A DNA stretch of 64,000 nucleotides from contig NZ_QFFN01000001.1 of NCBI RefSeq assembly GCF_003129925.1, forward strand, positions 1-64,000, read 5' to 3'. The first letter of the stretch is position 1, and each line of letters opens with the position of its first letter. The notes beneath the pieces are model-generated. The model saw nothing but the letters and a program-made list of their open reading frames with translations. It ran no database searches and was not told the origin of the DNA. The stretch is from Bifidobacterium catulorum. GTDB lineage: Bacteria; Actinomycetota; Actinomycetes; Actinomycetales; Bifidobacteriaceae. Positions 18,472-30,060 of the stretch are shown here, piece after piece. Both the position numbers and the translations under genes were made by a program.

Positions 18472-19896
18472 ATGACATCAATCAACGAATCCGCCACCCT
18501 CGGCCTCGTATGCGAAGACGAAAGTCCCGAACATGAAACCCGTCGCGCGTCGCGTCGCTCGGCCCGCTACAGCGCCGGACTGACCACGTTCGCCACCTCA
18601 CTGGCGTTCTTCCTGACCGGTATGGACACCATGATCGTCAACGTGGCCCTGCCGACCATCACCGCCGACCTCGGCGGCGACATGGCGTTGCAGCAGTGGA
18701 TGATCGACGGGTACACGCTGCTGTTCGCCTCGCTGCTGCTGCTTGCCGGCAGCCTGTCCGACAAGTTCGGAGCCAAGCGCATGTTCTTCTTCGGCACGGC
18801 ACTGTTCGGCGCGGCATCCCTGTTGAGCACCTTCGCGTGGACCATGCTGGTGCTCATCGTCGGCCGTTGCCTGATGGGCGTGGCCGCAGCCCTGATTCTG
18901 CCGGCGTCGATGGCCTTGATAAATGAGGCTAATCCCGACCCGCGCCGCCGTGCGTTCGCACTCGGCCTGTGGGGTGCCGGCTCGGCTTCGGCATCCGCGT
19001 TCGGCCCGCTGTTCGGCGGCCTGCTCACACCGATTCACTGGAGTCTGATCTTCGCGGTCAATGTGCCGTTCTGCCTGATCGTGCTCGCCCTCGCGCCGAA
19101 GGTCGCACCATCGCCCACCCGTGCCATCTCGTTCGATTGGCTCGGCCAGGCACTCGCGCTGATCGGTCTTGCCTCGCTGGTGGCCGGCGTCATCGAGATC
19201 GGTTCCTTGAGCATCTCCTCGCCGGTGACGCTTGCGCTGCTGGCCGTCGGCGTCGCCGCCCTCGTGCTGTTCGTGGTTGTGCAGGCCAGGGTCAGGCATC
19301 CGATGGTACCGCTGAACCTGTTGTGCAACGATGGCATGCACATCTCGCTGATTGTGGGCTTTATCATGATTTTCAACTGGTTTGGCATGGTCTTCATCTC
19401 CACCCTGTTCCTGCAAAGCGAACAAGGCATGAGCCCGTTCGCCGCCGGGCTGGTGTTCATTCCCTCCGCGGTGGTCATGGTGGTCACCAACGTGTTCAGC
19501 GGGCAGGTCATCAACTCGATGGGCACCCGGTTCACCGTATCCATCGGACTGATCGCCATGGCCGTCGGCTTCCTTGCCGCGGTGCTGGTGCCGGCTCCGA
19601 TGCCCGCATGGGTGATTGCCGTCGCCCTGAGCGTCGTCGGCCTTGGCGGCGCACTGGTCACGCCGGCACTGTCCGGATTGGTGCTGGTGAGCGTGGAGCA
19701 ACGGCAGGCGGGCATCGCCAGCGCGGTGTTCAACACGTTCCGCCAGGTCGGCGGTGCGATCGGCGTGGCCGTATTCGGTGTGGTCGCCACCTTCACTCCC
19801 TCGCTTGACGGCTCCCTGCGCGCTGTGTTTATCGCGGCCGCCGTGCTGCTCATCGCCGCATTCGCCTACGCCCGACTGCGCTGGGCTGAGCGCTGA
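18472..19896 (+). CDS. MFS transporter, DHA2 (EmrB/QacA-like) family
   Basis: A 474-residue proton-driven exporter with an initial polar segment of about 35 residues and then around 13-14 hydrophobic segments. MFS motif A is seen as LAGSLSDKFGAKRMF (about 93-107), and the DHA2-like motif MDTMIVNVALPTI is in the first helix. ATG 18472 follows AGGTGAG closely; a GTG at 18466 is an alternative start. The neighbouring LysR gene suggests substrate-inducible drug or metabolite export. Confidence 0.9.
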   Translation: MTSINESATLGLVCEDESPEHETRRASRRSARYSAGLTTFATSLAFFLTGMDTMIVNVALPTITADLGGDMALQQWMIDGYTLLFASLLLLAGSLSDKFGAKRMFFFGTALFGAASLLSTFAWTMLVLIVGRCLMGVAAALILPASMALINEANPDPRRRAFALGLWGAGSASASAFGPLFGGLLTPIHWSLIFAVNVPFCLIVLALAPKVAPSPTRAISFDWLGQALALIGLASLVAGVIEIGSLSISSPVTLALLAVGVAALVLFVVVQARVRHPMVPLNLLCNDGMHISLIVGFIMIFNWFGMVFISTLFLQSEQGMSPFAAGLVFIPSAVVMVVTNVFSGQVINSMGTRFTVSIGLIAMAVGFLAAVLVPAPMPAWVIAVALSVVGLGGALVTPALSGLVLVSVEQRQAGIASAVFNTFRQVGGAIGVAVFGVVATFTPSLDGSLRAVFIAAAVLLIAAFAYARLRWAER

Positions 19897-19935
19897 CTTC
19901 TCCTTGGCGATCGCAAGATTTCGGCGGTCGTGATC

Positions 19936-20802
19936 TCAGCTCAGCAGGAATCGGGCGAATTCTGCGGCAGCAGGCGAGGTTGAGGCCTGCTTCTTCCAGA
20001 CGATGACCGAGCCGGTTTGCAGGGCGGGGGAGAGTGGTATGGCTCGAACGCCGGGGTAGCACATGCCCAGATCTAGCCCTAGGAAAATGCCCAGTCCGTT
20101 GGTCATCATGACGATGGCGTTGTTGGTCAGCGAACAATATCCAGCGATGTTTGCTCTCGCTTGGTCGGCGTACTGTCCAAACCAGTTCAGCAGCAGATTA
20201 TGTACGGGTGTGCACACCGGGAAGAGTAGCGGAACGTCTTTGAGGTCCTGTGGGGTCAACGATTCGCGTTCCGCCAACGGATGGTTGTGCGGGACCATGG
20301 CCATCCAGTGTTCCGTGATGCCGGTGCGTAGAAACTCGTATTGGCTGACGTCCACCGGATCGGTGAGTAAGCCAAAGTCCATGAGACCTTGCTCGATTTG
20401 CTCCTGAATAATATCCGATGTGGTGCTGATCACCCGGAATCGTACGCCAGGATGTATCTCGCGGAATGCTGCCATGCGTTGGGACAACAGCGTCATACCG
20501 CGCACTTCGCCGCATCCCACGGCGATTTCGCCGCTGAGGTCATTGCCGGACTGCTTCAATTCGAATTCGGTTTTGTCCGCCAGCGAAACGATGGTCTGCG
20601 CACGCTCGCGCAGTAGCCTGCCCTCTTCGGTGAGCGTGATGGTATGACTGCCACGTTCGAACAGCGTGACGCCCAGCTCCTCTTCCAGTTGCTTGAGCTG
20701 GCGGGAGAGTGTCGGCTGGGAAATGCGCAGCAACTGCGCGGCCCACGTGATATTGCCTTCCTCGGCAACCGCCAGAAAATATCGCAGGACTCGCAGTTCC
20801 AT
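19936..20802 (-). CDS. LysR family transcriptional regulator (divergent to the flavin oxidoreductase)
   Basis: A 288-residue LysR regulator: winged HTH (MELRVLRYFLAVAEEGNITWAAQLLRISQPTLSRQLKQLEEELG, residues 1-44) and a C-terminal effector domain. The start at 20802 is set by AAAGGAG 8 nt upstream and by the standard MELRVLRYF opening; the frame continues open upstream without meaning. It is divergent from the old-yellow-enzyme gene across a 309-bp gap and is its most likely regulator. Confidence 0.92.
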   Translation of the reverse strand: MELRVLRYFLAVAEEGNITWAAQLLRISQPTLSRQLKQLEEELGVTLFERGSHTITLTEEGRLLRERAQTIVSLADKTEFELKQSGNDLSGEIAVGCGEVRGMTLLSQRMAAFREIHPGVRFRVISTTSDIIQEQIEQGLMDFGLLTDPVDVSQYEFLRTGITEHWMAMVPHNHPLAERESLTPQDLKDVPLLFPVCTPVHNLLLNWFGQYADQARANIAGYCSLTNNAIVMMTNGLGIFLGLDLGMCYPGVRAIPLSPALQTGSVIVWKKQASTSPAAAEFARFLLS

Positions 20803-22404
<1,602 letters not shown>

Positions 22405-22552
22405 ATCGCGAAAACCGGGTTGCATGCGGCAGACGGTATCCAAGGCAAGAGCCTCTCGTCCGGCGTTCGGCCGCCGTCGTTGGCCGCGATGATACTGGAG
22501 ACCATGAAGCTCGGGCGGCGGCCAAGAGCGAGGTTGAGAAAGAGGTAGCGGC

Positions 22553-22939
22553 GTGACGTTTGATAATAGGCCAGACAGTGCGGCGGCGGCAGGCCGCGAG
22601 TCATGTGACCAGCCGATCAGGAGCTTGGAAATCCTCAACCAGTGCATTCCGCTGTTCGAGACGCTGAAGGATCCGAACCGGCAGCAGTTGCTGGTGCAGT
22701 TGGTGTGCCATGGTCCGCAGACGGTGGGGGAGCTGGCCGAATCGTCGGCATTGTCCCGCACGGCCGTGTCACATCACATCAAACTGCTGGAGCAAGCCGG
22801 ATTCATCGATATCAGTAAAGACGCCACTCGCCGCATCTGTTCGGTGCGTGCGGATCGGTGGCTGCCGCTGCTCGATGAGTTGTCTTCCGCTTTGAAGACC
22901 GACCTTGCGGCGGCGGAGCGAGAACGGATCGGAAAGTAA
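22553..22939 (+). CDS. ArsR/SmtB family transcriptional regulator
   Basis: A 128-residue winged-helix repressor: LFETLKDPNRQQLLVQL, TVGELAESSALSRTAVSHHIKLLEQAGFIDISKDATRR (about 35-92). It lacks the CxC metal site of classical ArsR and therefore probably senses something else. A GTG start follows AGAGGT at a good distance (6 nt). It lies between the flavin oxidoreductase and the MMPL/YhgE genes on the same strand and could control all of them. Confidence 0.88.
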   Translation: MTFDNRPDSAAAAGRESCDQPIRSLEILNQCIPLFETLKDPNRQQLLVQLVCHGPQTVGELAESSALSRTAVSHHIKLLEQAGFIDISKDATRRICSVRADRWLPLLDELSSALKTDLAAAERERIGK

Positions 22940-23111
22940 CACTTTCCGGTTCCGGATTCGTTCCTTCTTATCTACATTTTCAGGATACCCATGCGCGAGC
23001 TATGCCTTAACGCGCCTTCATACCCGTATCGTCGCGATCTTGCATGTCTCTGTGCATATATCGGCTGGCTGTCAAAAGCATGCGAGGTTCCAATCAAGGA
23101 GATTCCTTCAT

Positions 23112-25820
23112 ATGTCCTCATTCCTGTACCGGCTTGGTCGGGCGATGTCTCGTCGGCGACGCACCGTATTCGTCACATGGTTGCTCATTCTTGTGCTGGC
23201 GATTACTTCGATGTCGGCGCTTGCCAAGGGAACCAACGACGAGTTCGCCATTCCTGGTTCTGAGTCGCAAAGTGCACTCGACCACCTGAAGCATGTCTTC
23301 CCGGAGGTATCGGGCACATCAGCTCAGATTGTTGTAGTCACGCCTGACGGCGAATCCGTCGATACGCCCGAGAATCGTGAGGCCATCGGTAGGTTGTCTC
23401 AACGGATCGGCGGCTACGATCAGGTCGCATTGGCTGCCGACCCGTTCTCGGACACGGTAAAGGATGCGGTATCCGAGGATGGTCATGCCGCGATTATCGC
23501 TATCCAGTTCGAAGTTGCCGTCAACGAGCTCAAACCCGAGATCAAGGCCAAACTCGAATCGGACGGTGAACAACTTCGTCGGAGTCTCGGCCACGGCATC
23601 GCCGTCCATGTCGGAGGCAGCGCGTTCAGCAACGCCATTCCCTCACTGTCTCCCACAGAGGGGCTGGGCCTGATTATCGCGCTCATCGTGCTGCTGCTCA
23701 CGTTCGGTTCGATGATCGCAGCGGGCATGCCGTTGCTCACCGCGATCATCGGTGTCGGCGTTGCCGTGGCATCCATCTACGCCATGACCGCTTGGGCGAC
23801 CATCTCGTCCACCGCGCCCATGCTGGCGGTGATGCTTGGTCTGGCGGTCGGCATTGATTATGCGCTGTTCCTGATCTCGCGTCATCGCGATCAGATGGCA
23901 CAAGGGCTGGATGTAGAAGAGTCGATTGCGCGTGCGGTTGCGACTGCGGGATCGGCCGTGATTTTCGCCGGATTGACCGTTGTGATTGCTCTGCTGGGAC
24001 TGTCGGTTGCCGGCATCCCCTTCCTGACGACGATGGGGCTGTCGGCGGCGTTCGGAGTGGTCGTAGCGGTGGCCGTGGCGGAAACACTCGTTCCGGCGTT
24101 GATGGCGTTCGCGGGAGACCGTCTGCGTCCCAAGGCCGCCGACGGCGATTCCCGGCACCGCTCCCGCAACCGGTTCGCCCGTTTCTGGGTGCGTGTGGTC
24201 ACCGCTAAGCCGCTGATCACCTTGATGGCGATTGTCGCGGCACTGGCCGCCATGGCCGTTCCCGCAACTCAGCTGCGACTGGCGTTACCGGACAACGGCG
24301 TCGAGGAGTCGGGCACGCCGGCCCGCAGCGCCTACGACGCGATCGCCGAACATTTCGGACCGGGCTTCAACGGGCCGCTTATCGTTACGGCGGATGTCAT
24401 ACAAAGCAGCAATCCGATTGGACTGGTGAACGATCTGGCTGACGACATACGCGACATTCCAGGCGTCAAATCTGTTCCGCTCGCCACCCCCAATCCCAAA
24501 GGAGACACGGGCATCATCCAAATCGTGCCGGAAACCGGCCCCTCCGACCCACGCACCGAACAGCTTGTACGCACCTTGCGCGACAAAGAAGCGTATTTCA
24601 ACGACAAATACGACACGACCACGGCCGTCACAGGCATCACCGCCGTGGCAATTGATGTGTCGTCCAAGCTCGGCAACGCGCTGCTGCCGTTCGGCATACT
24701 GGTCGCCGGACTGTCACTGGTGCTGCTCGCCATGGTGTTCCGTTCGATATGGGTGCCGGTCAAGGCCACCGTCGGATATCTGCTGTCGGTGCTGGCCGCG
24801 TTCGGCGCCACCTCGTGGGTGTTTCAGCTCGGCCATGGGGCGGATCTGATCCATGTGCAGCGCGTGGGCGCTATCATCAGTTTCCTGCCGATCATCCTCA
24901 TGGGCGTGCTCTTCGGTCTGGCCATGGATTACGAGGTGTTCCTCGTTTCGCGCATCCGCGAACACTACGCCCATCATGGCGATGCGAAAGCCGCCATCAC
25001 CGAGGGCTTCGCGGCGGCGAGCAAGGTCGTGGTGGCCGCCGCAACAATCATGTTCGCCGTGTTCGCCGCGTTCATTCCGGAGGGTTCCGCCACCATCAAA
25101 CCGATAGCGTTCTCACTGGCCGTGGGTGTATTCGTCGACGCGTTCGTGATCCGACTGACTCTTGTGCCAGCCGTGCTCGCCTTGCTCGGCAAACGCGCTT
25201 GGCATCTGCCGGCCGCAATCGACCGCAGCCTGCCGGTGTTCGATGCCGAAGGTGACGGTCTGTCGCAGGAGCTCCGCTTGAAGGACTGGCCTTCCCCCGA
25301 CTCGCATGAATCAATCAGTGCCGCCGGGCTATCCGCGGATGATGATCGCGGCGTCCCCTTGTTCGAGAATCTCGACCTGCATGTGCCCGATGGCGGTGTG
25401 CTCGTGATCGAGGGTGCCGGTGTCAGCGGCAAATCGGCGTTGCTCTACACACTGTCCGGTCGCGTCACGACATTCCGCGGCGATCTCAAAGTGCTCGGAC
25501 AGACGTTGCCGCAGCATGTGCGCGCGGTTCGTTCGACCGTCGCCCTGATCGGATGCGCTAACCTTCCCGGTCCGCTTGACGCCATCGAACAGGCACTGGC
25601 CGACCATGCCGGCATCATCTTCCTCGACGACGCCGACGCGGTCCTCTATCCCAACGCCCGCAACAGGTTGCGGAAATTGCTTGCAACCAGAACGGCCGGA
25701 TCATCCCCCGTCACCTATGTGATGACCTGCCAGAACGCCGGCCAGCTCGCCGACATCCTACCTTCAGACGGCGTGAGGATACTCTCTCTAGACGCCGAAT
25801 CCTCCAAATACCGTGCATAA
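23112..25820 (+). CDS. MMPL/RND family transporter with a C-terminal degenerate ABC-ATPase-like domain
   Basis: A 902-residue membrane protein. Residues 1 to about 690 are a standard MMPL transporter: an N-terminal helix, two large extracytoplasmic loops and two sets of helices, each with the family motif (AVGIDYALFLISRHRDQ; LFGLAMDYEVFLVSRIREHY). A soluble tail (about 720-902) looks like a shortened ABC nucleotide-binding domain: Walker A GAGVSGKS (768-775) and hydrophobic Walker B IIFLDD (835-840). It lacks a visible LSGGQ motif and the switch His, and has Asp instead of the catalytic Glu. ATG 23112 has AGGAG about 11 nt upstream. The following YhgE gene starts 28 nt later. Confidence 0.88.
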   Translation: MSSFLYRLGRAMSRRRRTVFVTWLLILVLAITSMSALAKGTNDEFAIPGSESQSALDHLKHVFPEVSGTSAQIVVVTPDGESVDTPENREAIGRLSQRIGGYDQVALAADPFSDTVKDAVSEDGHAAIIAIQFEVAVNELKPEIKAKLESDGEQLRRSLGHGIAVHVGGSAFSNAIPSLSPTEGLGLIIALIVLLLTFGSMIAAGMPLLTAIIGVGVAVASIYAMTAWATISSTAPMLAVMLGLAVGIDYALFLISRHRDQMAQGLDVEESIARAVATAGSAVIFAGLTVVIALLGLSVAGIPFLTTMGLSAAFGVVVAVAVAETLVPALMAFAGDRLRPKAADGDSRHRSRNRFARFWVRVVTAKPLITLMAIVAALAAMAVPATQLRLALPDNGVEESGTPARSAYDAIAEHFGPGFNGPLIVTADVIQSSNPIGLVNDLADDIRDIPGVKSVPLATPNPKGDTGIIQIVPETGPSDPRTEQLVRTLRDKEAYFNDKYDTTTAVTGITAVAIDVSSKLGNALLPFGILVAGLSLVLLAMVFRSIWVPVKATVGYLLSVLAAFGATSWVFQLGHGADLIHVQRVGAIISFLPIILMGVLFGLAMDYEVFLVSRIREHYAHHGDAKAAITEGFAAASKVVVAAATIMFAVFAAFIPEGSATIKPIAFSLAVGVFVDAFVIRLTLVPAVLALLGKRAWHLPAAIDRSLPVFDAEGDGLSQELRLKDWPSPDSHESISAAGLSADDDRGVPLFENLDLHVPDGGVLVIEGAGVSGKSALLYTLSGRVTTFRGDLKVLGQTLPQHVRAVRSTVALIGCANLPGPLDAIEQALADHAGIIFLDDADAVLYPNARNRLRKLLATRTAGSSPVTYVMTCQNAGQLADILPSDGVRILSLDAESSKYRA

Positions 25821-25848
25821 CGTCACCGAACGCCAAGGAGCTGCAACC

Positions 25849-27804
25849 ATGTCCCTGATTCCCGAATCCGTGAGCGCATCGCTTACGCCCATCTCTGCAT
25901 CCCAAGACGGAAAACGTCTCACCTTGCGTACATGGCTGGCAATCGTGTTGATTCCCGTGCTCATAATGGCCCTGTGTACAAGCGCCTTCCTGCATCCTGG
26001 AACGAACCATGGCACGGCCCGGGCCGCTGTCGTCAACAATGACGAACCGGTCACCGTCGACGGGCAGATTCTGCCGTTGGGGCGACAACTGGCCGGTCAG
26101 CTCACGCACGCCGATGATTCCGCCTACACATGGGTGCTCACGAACGGAGACGACGCCGACAAGGGTCTGGCCAGCGGAACATATGCCGCGAAGGTGACGA
26201 TTCCGAAGAACTTCTCCGAATCGATTGCCGCGACCGCCAAAGCCACCACAACGGGAGATGCAGCTAAGGTCGCACAAGGATTGGTACGTCTCGACGCATC
26301 CACGGCATCCGGCGTACTCGATCCCGCTGCCAGCGGCGCCTCGGCGCACAACGTCCGCACCGAGCTCGACGACATGATTCTCACCACATATCTGGAGAAC
26401 ATCTACTCCGGCTTCAATACCTTGCATGACGGCATCTCTTCAGCCGCCGGCGGCGCGAAAGACTTGCATGACGGAACATCCCAGCTTACGAAGGGCATCG
26501 ATCAGCTCTCCGACGGCAGCGGCAAGCTCGTCACCGGTTCCGACCAGCTCGCCGACGGACTTGAGGATGCGGCGAAACAGACCGAAACACTACCCGATTC
26601 CACACAACAGCTGGCCGATGGCGCGCAACAGGTAGCCGATGGCAATCGACAGATTGCCAGAACCGTGGCACCGATGGCTGACCGGGCTGTCAGCACGATC
26701 GACGCAACGCCATCCGCCAACAGCCTCCTCGACCAAATCCAGCCGCTGGCGCAACAGTGCAGAGACGACAACGCTCCGGACGATTTGTGCGCCGGTCTCG
26801 AAGAGGCCCTGTCCAATGCCCGGACCGTTGCCCAAAGCATTGACGTCGCCAAGACCGACGCCAAAACTGTCATCAGCACCGCACGCGACTCCGTGAACCG
26901 GCTCGCAGACGGATCGCAGCAGGTCGCCGATGGCGCCAAACGGCTCGCGGGCGCCGCGCCCGCACTGCAGTCCGGCATCGCCTCCGCGGCAACCGGAGCC
27001 CGTCAGCTTGCAGACGGTGCCGCCGCTCTCGACACCGGAATCACCCAGCTGGGCGGCGGAGCCGACAAACTCGACAATGGGACCAAACAACTCGCGGACG
27101 GCCTTGGCGACGCTCTCGAGAAGATACCGACCTTCAGCCAATACGCGCGCGACAAACTCGCGGATACTGCGGCCCAGCCCAGCCGCATTGACGTATCCGC
27201 GCCGTCCATCGGCGTCATGGCGATCACGTTCCTGGCCACGTTGGCGCTCTGGGGTCTGGCCATAGCCACTTACGTCTTCACTCGCGCCCTACCCGCGGAT
27301 ATCCTGATTTCCCGTGAGCCAACGTGGAAAATGGTGGTCAAAGCCATCCTTCCCGGTACATTGATGGCGGTTACGGGGGCCGCAGTCATTGGAGTATTGG
27401 TATGGGTTGCACTGGGGCTTGACGTGGGGAAGGGACTCGCCTTGCTGACGGCATCGCTTGTCGTTGCATTCACCTTCGGTTCCATCAATCAGGCGCTGGT
27501 AGGCAGTTTCGGGCATTCGGGCCGCATTGGTTCGATGCTGATGATGGCATTGACCGTGGCCACCGGTGTGATCTCCACGATTCCCGGATGGCTCGCCGGC
27601 GTCGTCCCGCTTCTGCCCACCCATGCCGCGACGGCGATTCTACGCGGTGTCGTCACCGGTGGCGGCATCACCGCCGCTCCTATCGGCACGCTCGTCACTT
27701 GGTGGCTGGCCGGATTCGCAATCTGTGTCATCATGACCGCACGCCGCCGGATGCTCGATCCGCGCCAGCTGCGTCCTCGCACGGTGACGGAGGAGCACGC
27801 ATGA
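25849..27804 (+). CDS. YhgE/Pip domain-containing membrane protein
   Basis: A 651-residue protein of the YhgE/Pip (phage-infection-protein-like) family. It has one N-terminal membrane helix (about 27-48), a long extracytoplasmic region with many QLADGxxxL/QVADG heptad-like repeats (about 200-430) expected to form helical bundles, and five or so C-terminal helices related to ABC-2 permeases. ATG 25849 follows CCAAGGAG; a GTG at 25813 overlapping the previous stop is less likely. It is directly downstream of the MMPL gene, a pairing common in Gram-positives. It may form an export complex with it, but the substrate is unknown. Confidence 0.9.
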   Translation: MSLIPESVSASLTPISASQDGKRLTLRTWLAIVLIPVLIMALCTSAFLHPGTNHGTARAAVVNNDEPVTVDGQILPLGRQLAGQLTHADDSAYTWVLTNGDDADKGLASGTYAAKVTIPKNFSESIAATAKATTTGDAAKVAQGLVRLDASTASGVLDPAASGASAHNVRTELDDMILTTYLENIYSGFNTLHDGISSAAGGAKDLHDGTSQLTKGIDQLSDGSGKLVTGSDQLADGLEDAAKQTETLPDSTQQLADGAQQVADGNRQIARTVAPMADRAVSTIDATPSANSLLDQIQPLAQQCRDDNAPDDLCAGLEEALSNARTVAQSIDVAKTDAKTVISTARDSVNRLADGSQQVADGAKRLAGAAPALQSGIASAATGARQLADGAAALDTGITQLGGGADKLDNGTKQLADGLGDALEKIPTFSQYARDKLADTAAQPSRIDVSAPSIGVMAITFLATLALWGLAIATYVFTRALPADILISREPTWKMVVKAILPGTLMAVTGAAVIGVLVWVALGLDVGKGLALLTASLVVAFTFGSINQALVGSFGHSGRIGSMLMMALTVATGVISTIPGWLAGVVPLLPTHAATAILRGVVTGGGITAAPIGTLVTWWLAGFAICVIMTARRRMLDPRQLRPRTVTEEHA

Positions 27805-28048
27805 TAGTGTCGGGGACCGGTGTCGCAGACATTCCTCGATATTGCGCTACCGCTACGGAGCAAACCAATAGATGTCTGCTGCCGATGCTTCGCCTCATAA
27901 GAGATCGCACCGATCCGCGTCGAACCGAACGACACCGCCGAAACTCACGGCCTTGCTTAGCACAGTGTCAGCGACATCAGGCTAGAATTGGCGCTGGATG
28001 TTCGTATCGCATCAAGAGCTATCGAAACAGGGAGCGAGGAGCACTACC

Positions 28049-28942
28049 GTGACAGACATCAGGAATCGGGCCGCCGTGCTGGGCAAACCCATCTCGCACT
28101 CGCTGTCGCCGCTCATCCACAACACCGCATATCGCGCGATGGGCTTGGATGATTGGTTCTACGACAGCCATGAGGTCGATGAAAGCTCCCTTGCCGACTT
28201 CATCAGCGAACTCGACTCCAGCTGGCACGGCCTGAGCCTCACCATGCCTCTGAAGAAGGCCATCATGCCGATGGGGGAGCCGTCGAACCGGTGGGCGGAG
28301 AAGCTCGACGTGGCCAATACCGCCATATTCGACTGGTCGAGAGGGGGCGGGACCCCGGTCATCCGTCTTTACAACACGGACGTGGCGGGCATCAACCTGG
28401 CGCTGACCAACGCCATCGCGCACGATGGACGACGCGTTCCCGACGCCATCGCAGGCAACGGCATGGTCATCGGCAGCGGGTCGACCGCCGTCTCGGCCAT
28501 CGCGGCGTTGTCGACCATGCAGATCCAGCACGTGACCATAGCCGCGCGTCGTCCCGAAAAGGCGCATGCCCTCGCGCCCGTGGCTCAGGGGTTCGGCATG
28601 AGCGTCGACGTCATCGCCATGCGCCAGATAGCCGAGGCCGTGCAGGACATGCGCATCATCGTCAGCACGATTCCCTCCCATGCGGCTGATCCCACCGCCA
28701 TGAGTCTGACTCGGCTGTCCGCGGGATCGGCCCCGGGCGTGCTGCTCGATGTGGTGTACGCCCCCCGTCCATCCGAACTGATCCGGGCGTGGCGGAGCCT
28801 CGGGGGACTGGCCATCGGAGGTGAGGAGATGCTGCTGTATCAGGCCATCCCGCAGATCGTATACATGACCGGGACCGATTTCGACGACCTTCCGTCGAAT
28901 CTCGACTCGACCATCAGAACGGCTTTGGAAGAGGTGCTGTGA
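28049..28942 (+). CDS. aroE: Shikimate dehydrogenase
   Basis: NADPH-dependent reduction of 3-dehydroshikimate in aromatic amino acid biosynthesis. The 297-residue protein shows the substrate site GKPISHSLSPLIHN, the catalytic-Lys region LTMPLKKA, Asn in VANTAI and Asp in NTDVAG, and a cofactor loop GSGSTA with AARRPEKA. A GTG start with GAGGAG 8 nt upstream fits the family N-terminus. It overlaps rapZ by 1 nt (TGATG) and opens the aroE-rapZ-whiA-pgk-tpiA-secG run. The divergence from E. coli AroE leaves open that it is an AroE-like paralogue. Confidence 0.88.
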   Translation: MTDIRNRAAVLGKPISHSLSPLIHNTAYRAMGLDDWFYDSHEVDESSLADFISELDSSWHGLSLTMPLKKAIMPMGEPSNRWAEKLDVANTAIFDWSRGGGTPVIRLYNTDVAGINLALTNAIAHDGRRVPDAIAGNGMVIGSGSTAVSAIAALSTMQIQHVTIAARRPEKAHALAPVAQGFGMSVDVIAMRQIAEAVQDMRIIVSTIPSHAADPTAMSLTRLSAGSAPGVLLDVVYAPRPSELIRAWRSLGGLAIGGEEMLLYQAIPQIVYMTGTDFDDLPSNLDSTIRTALEEVL

Positions 28943-29859
28943 TGAATACTGAAGCCAACGTCGCCGGCGGGGCCGGCGAATCCCCCCAGCCCGCCGACTC
29001 CTTCGAGGTGCTGCTGATCACGGGCATGTCCGGTGCCGGCCGTTCCCGCGCCGCCGACAGCGTGGAGGACATGGGCTGGTACGTGGTCGACAACCTGCCG
29101 CCGAACCTGCTCGTCCCCCTGGTCGACATGATGACGTCCTCGGGGTCCAAGGTCCATAAGCTCGCGGCGGTGATCGACGTGCGCTCCCGGGCCTACTTCG
29201 ACGACCTCGCCCAGGTGTTCAGCCATCTCGACGACCTTGGGGTGAAATACCGCATACTGTTCCTGGACGCGGCGGACGATGTGCTCATCCAGAGATACGA
29301 GTCCGTGCGCAGGCCCCATCCGCTGCAGCACGGGCGACGCCTCATCGACGGCATCGAGGAGGAGCGCACGCTGCTGTCGAACCTCAAGGAGCGGGCCGAC
29401 GTGGTCATCGACACCTCGTCGCTCAGCATCCACGAGCTTTCCACCAAACTGTACGATGCGCTGCTCGGCACCGGTCCCACCACCGTGGCGGTCCATATCT
29501 TCAGCTTCGGTTTCAAGTACGGGGTGCCGTTGGACGCCGATTTTGTGGCCGATGTCCGGTTCCTGCCCAACCCGTTCTGGGTCCCGCAGCTGCGCGAGCT
29601 CAACGGCAACGACAAGCCGGTGAGCGACTATGTGCTCTCCAGTGACGGGGCCGTCCGGTTCCTTGATTCGTATGCCGCGGCGATACTGACCGCCATCCAG
29701 GGATACTCCCGGGAGGACAAGCACTTCGTGACGATCGCGGTCGGATGCACCGGTGGCCAGCACCGATCCGTGGCGATGAGCAATGCGTTGGCCGAGCGTT
29801 TGCGTTCACAAGGGCTCAACGTCACCGTTTCCGCCCGTGAGCTGAAGAAGCATCGCTGA
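28942..29859 (+). CDS. rapZ: RapZ/YvcJ family nucleotide-binding protein
   Basis: A 305-residue P-loop protein with Walker A GMSGAGRS, DNLPPNLL, and the C-terminal domain containing FSFGFKYGVPLDADFVADVRFLPNPFW and IAVGCTGGQHRSV. In E. coli RapZ is an RNase E adaptor controlling GlmS; in actinobacteria the role is less clear. The ATG overlaps the aroE stop. In many actinobacteria a yvcK gene follows, but here whiA comes next after about 200 bp. Confidence 0.95.
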   Translation: MNTEANVAGGAGESPQPADSFEVLLITGMSGAGRSRAADSVEDMGWYVVDNLPPNLLVPLVDMMTSSGSKVHKLAAVIDVRSRAYFDDLAQVFSHLDDLGVKYRILFLDAADDVLIQRYESVRRPHPLQHGRRLIDGIEEERTLLSNLKERADVVIDTSSLSIHELSTKLYDALLGTGPTTVAVHIFSFGFKYGVPLDADFVADVRFLPNPFWVPQLRELNGNDKPVSDYVLSSDGAVRFLDSYAAAILTAIQGYSREDKHFVTIAVGCTGGQHRSVAMSNALAERLRSQGLNVTVSARELKKHR

Positions 29860-29931
29860 AACCCCGCAGTCCGGATCTTCGGCGGAGTTGGTGCGTGACA
29901 TCATCTCATATCCTGAAATCCCAAGTCGAAA

Positions 29932-29953
29932 CGGGGATGACACCCCCGGTTTT
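29932..29953 (+). terminator. Possible weak terminator after rapZ
   Basis: A short GC stem CGGGG/CCCCCG (29932-29936 with 29944-29948) is followed by TTTT, 73 bp beyond the rapZ stop. It may reduce read-through into whiA. Confidence 0.4.
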
Positions 29954-30060
29954 GTCCACCTGATTAGGTAACACAGATAGCCGGTACACATGTTGTCTCC
30001 CCGTGGGAATAAGGCCGTGCAACCGATATTGAAGCTGTACAACTTAAAGGAGGTTAGCTC

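Noticed and set aside
22905-23111. 69-codon extension of the MMPL gene
   Set aside because: It overlaps the ArsR gene end, has no start signal and does not look like membrane-protein sequence; AGGAG supports ATG 23112.
26420-27120. Repeated LADG-type codon patterns as a DNA repeat
   Set aside because: They are protein-level heptad repeats of the YhgE gene, not a nucleotide repeat or CRISPR array.
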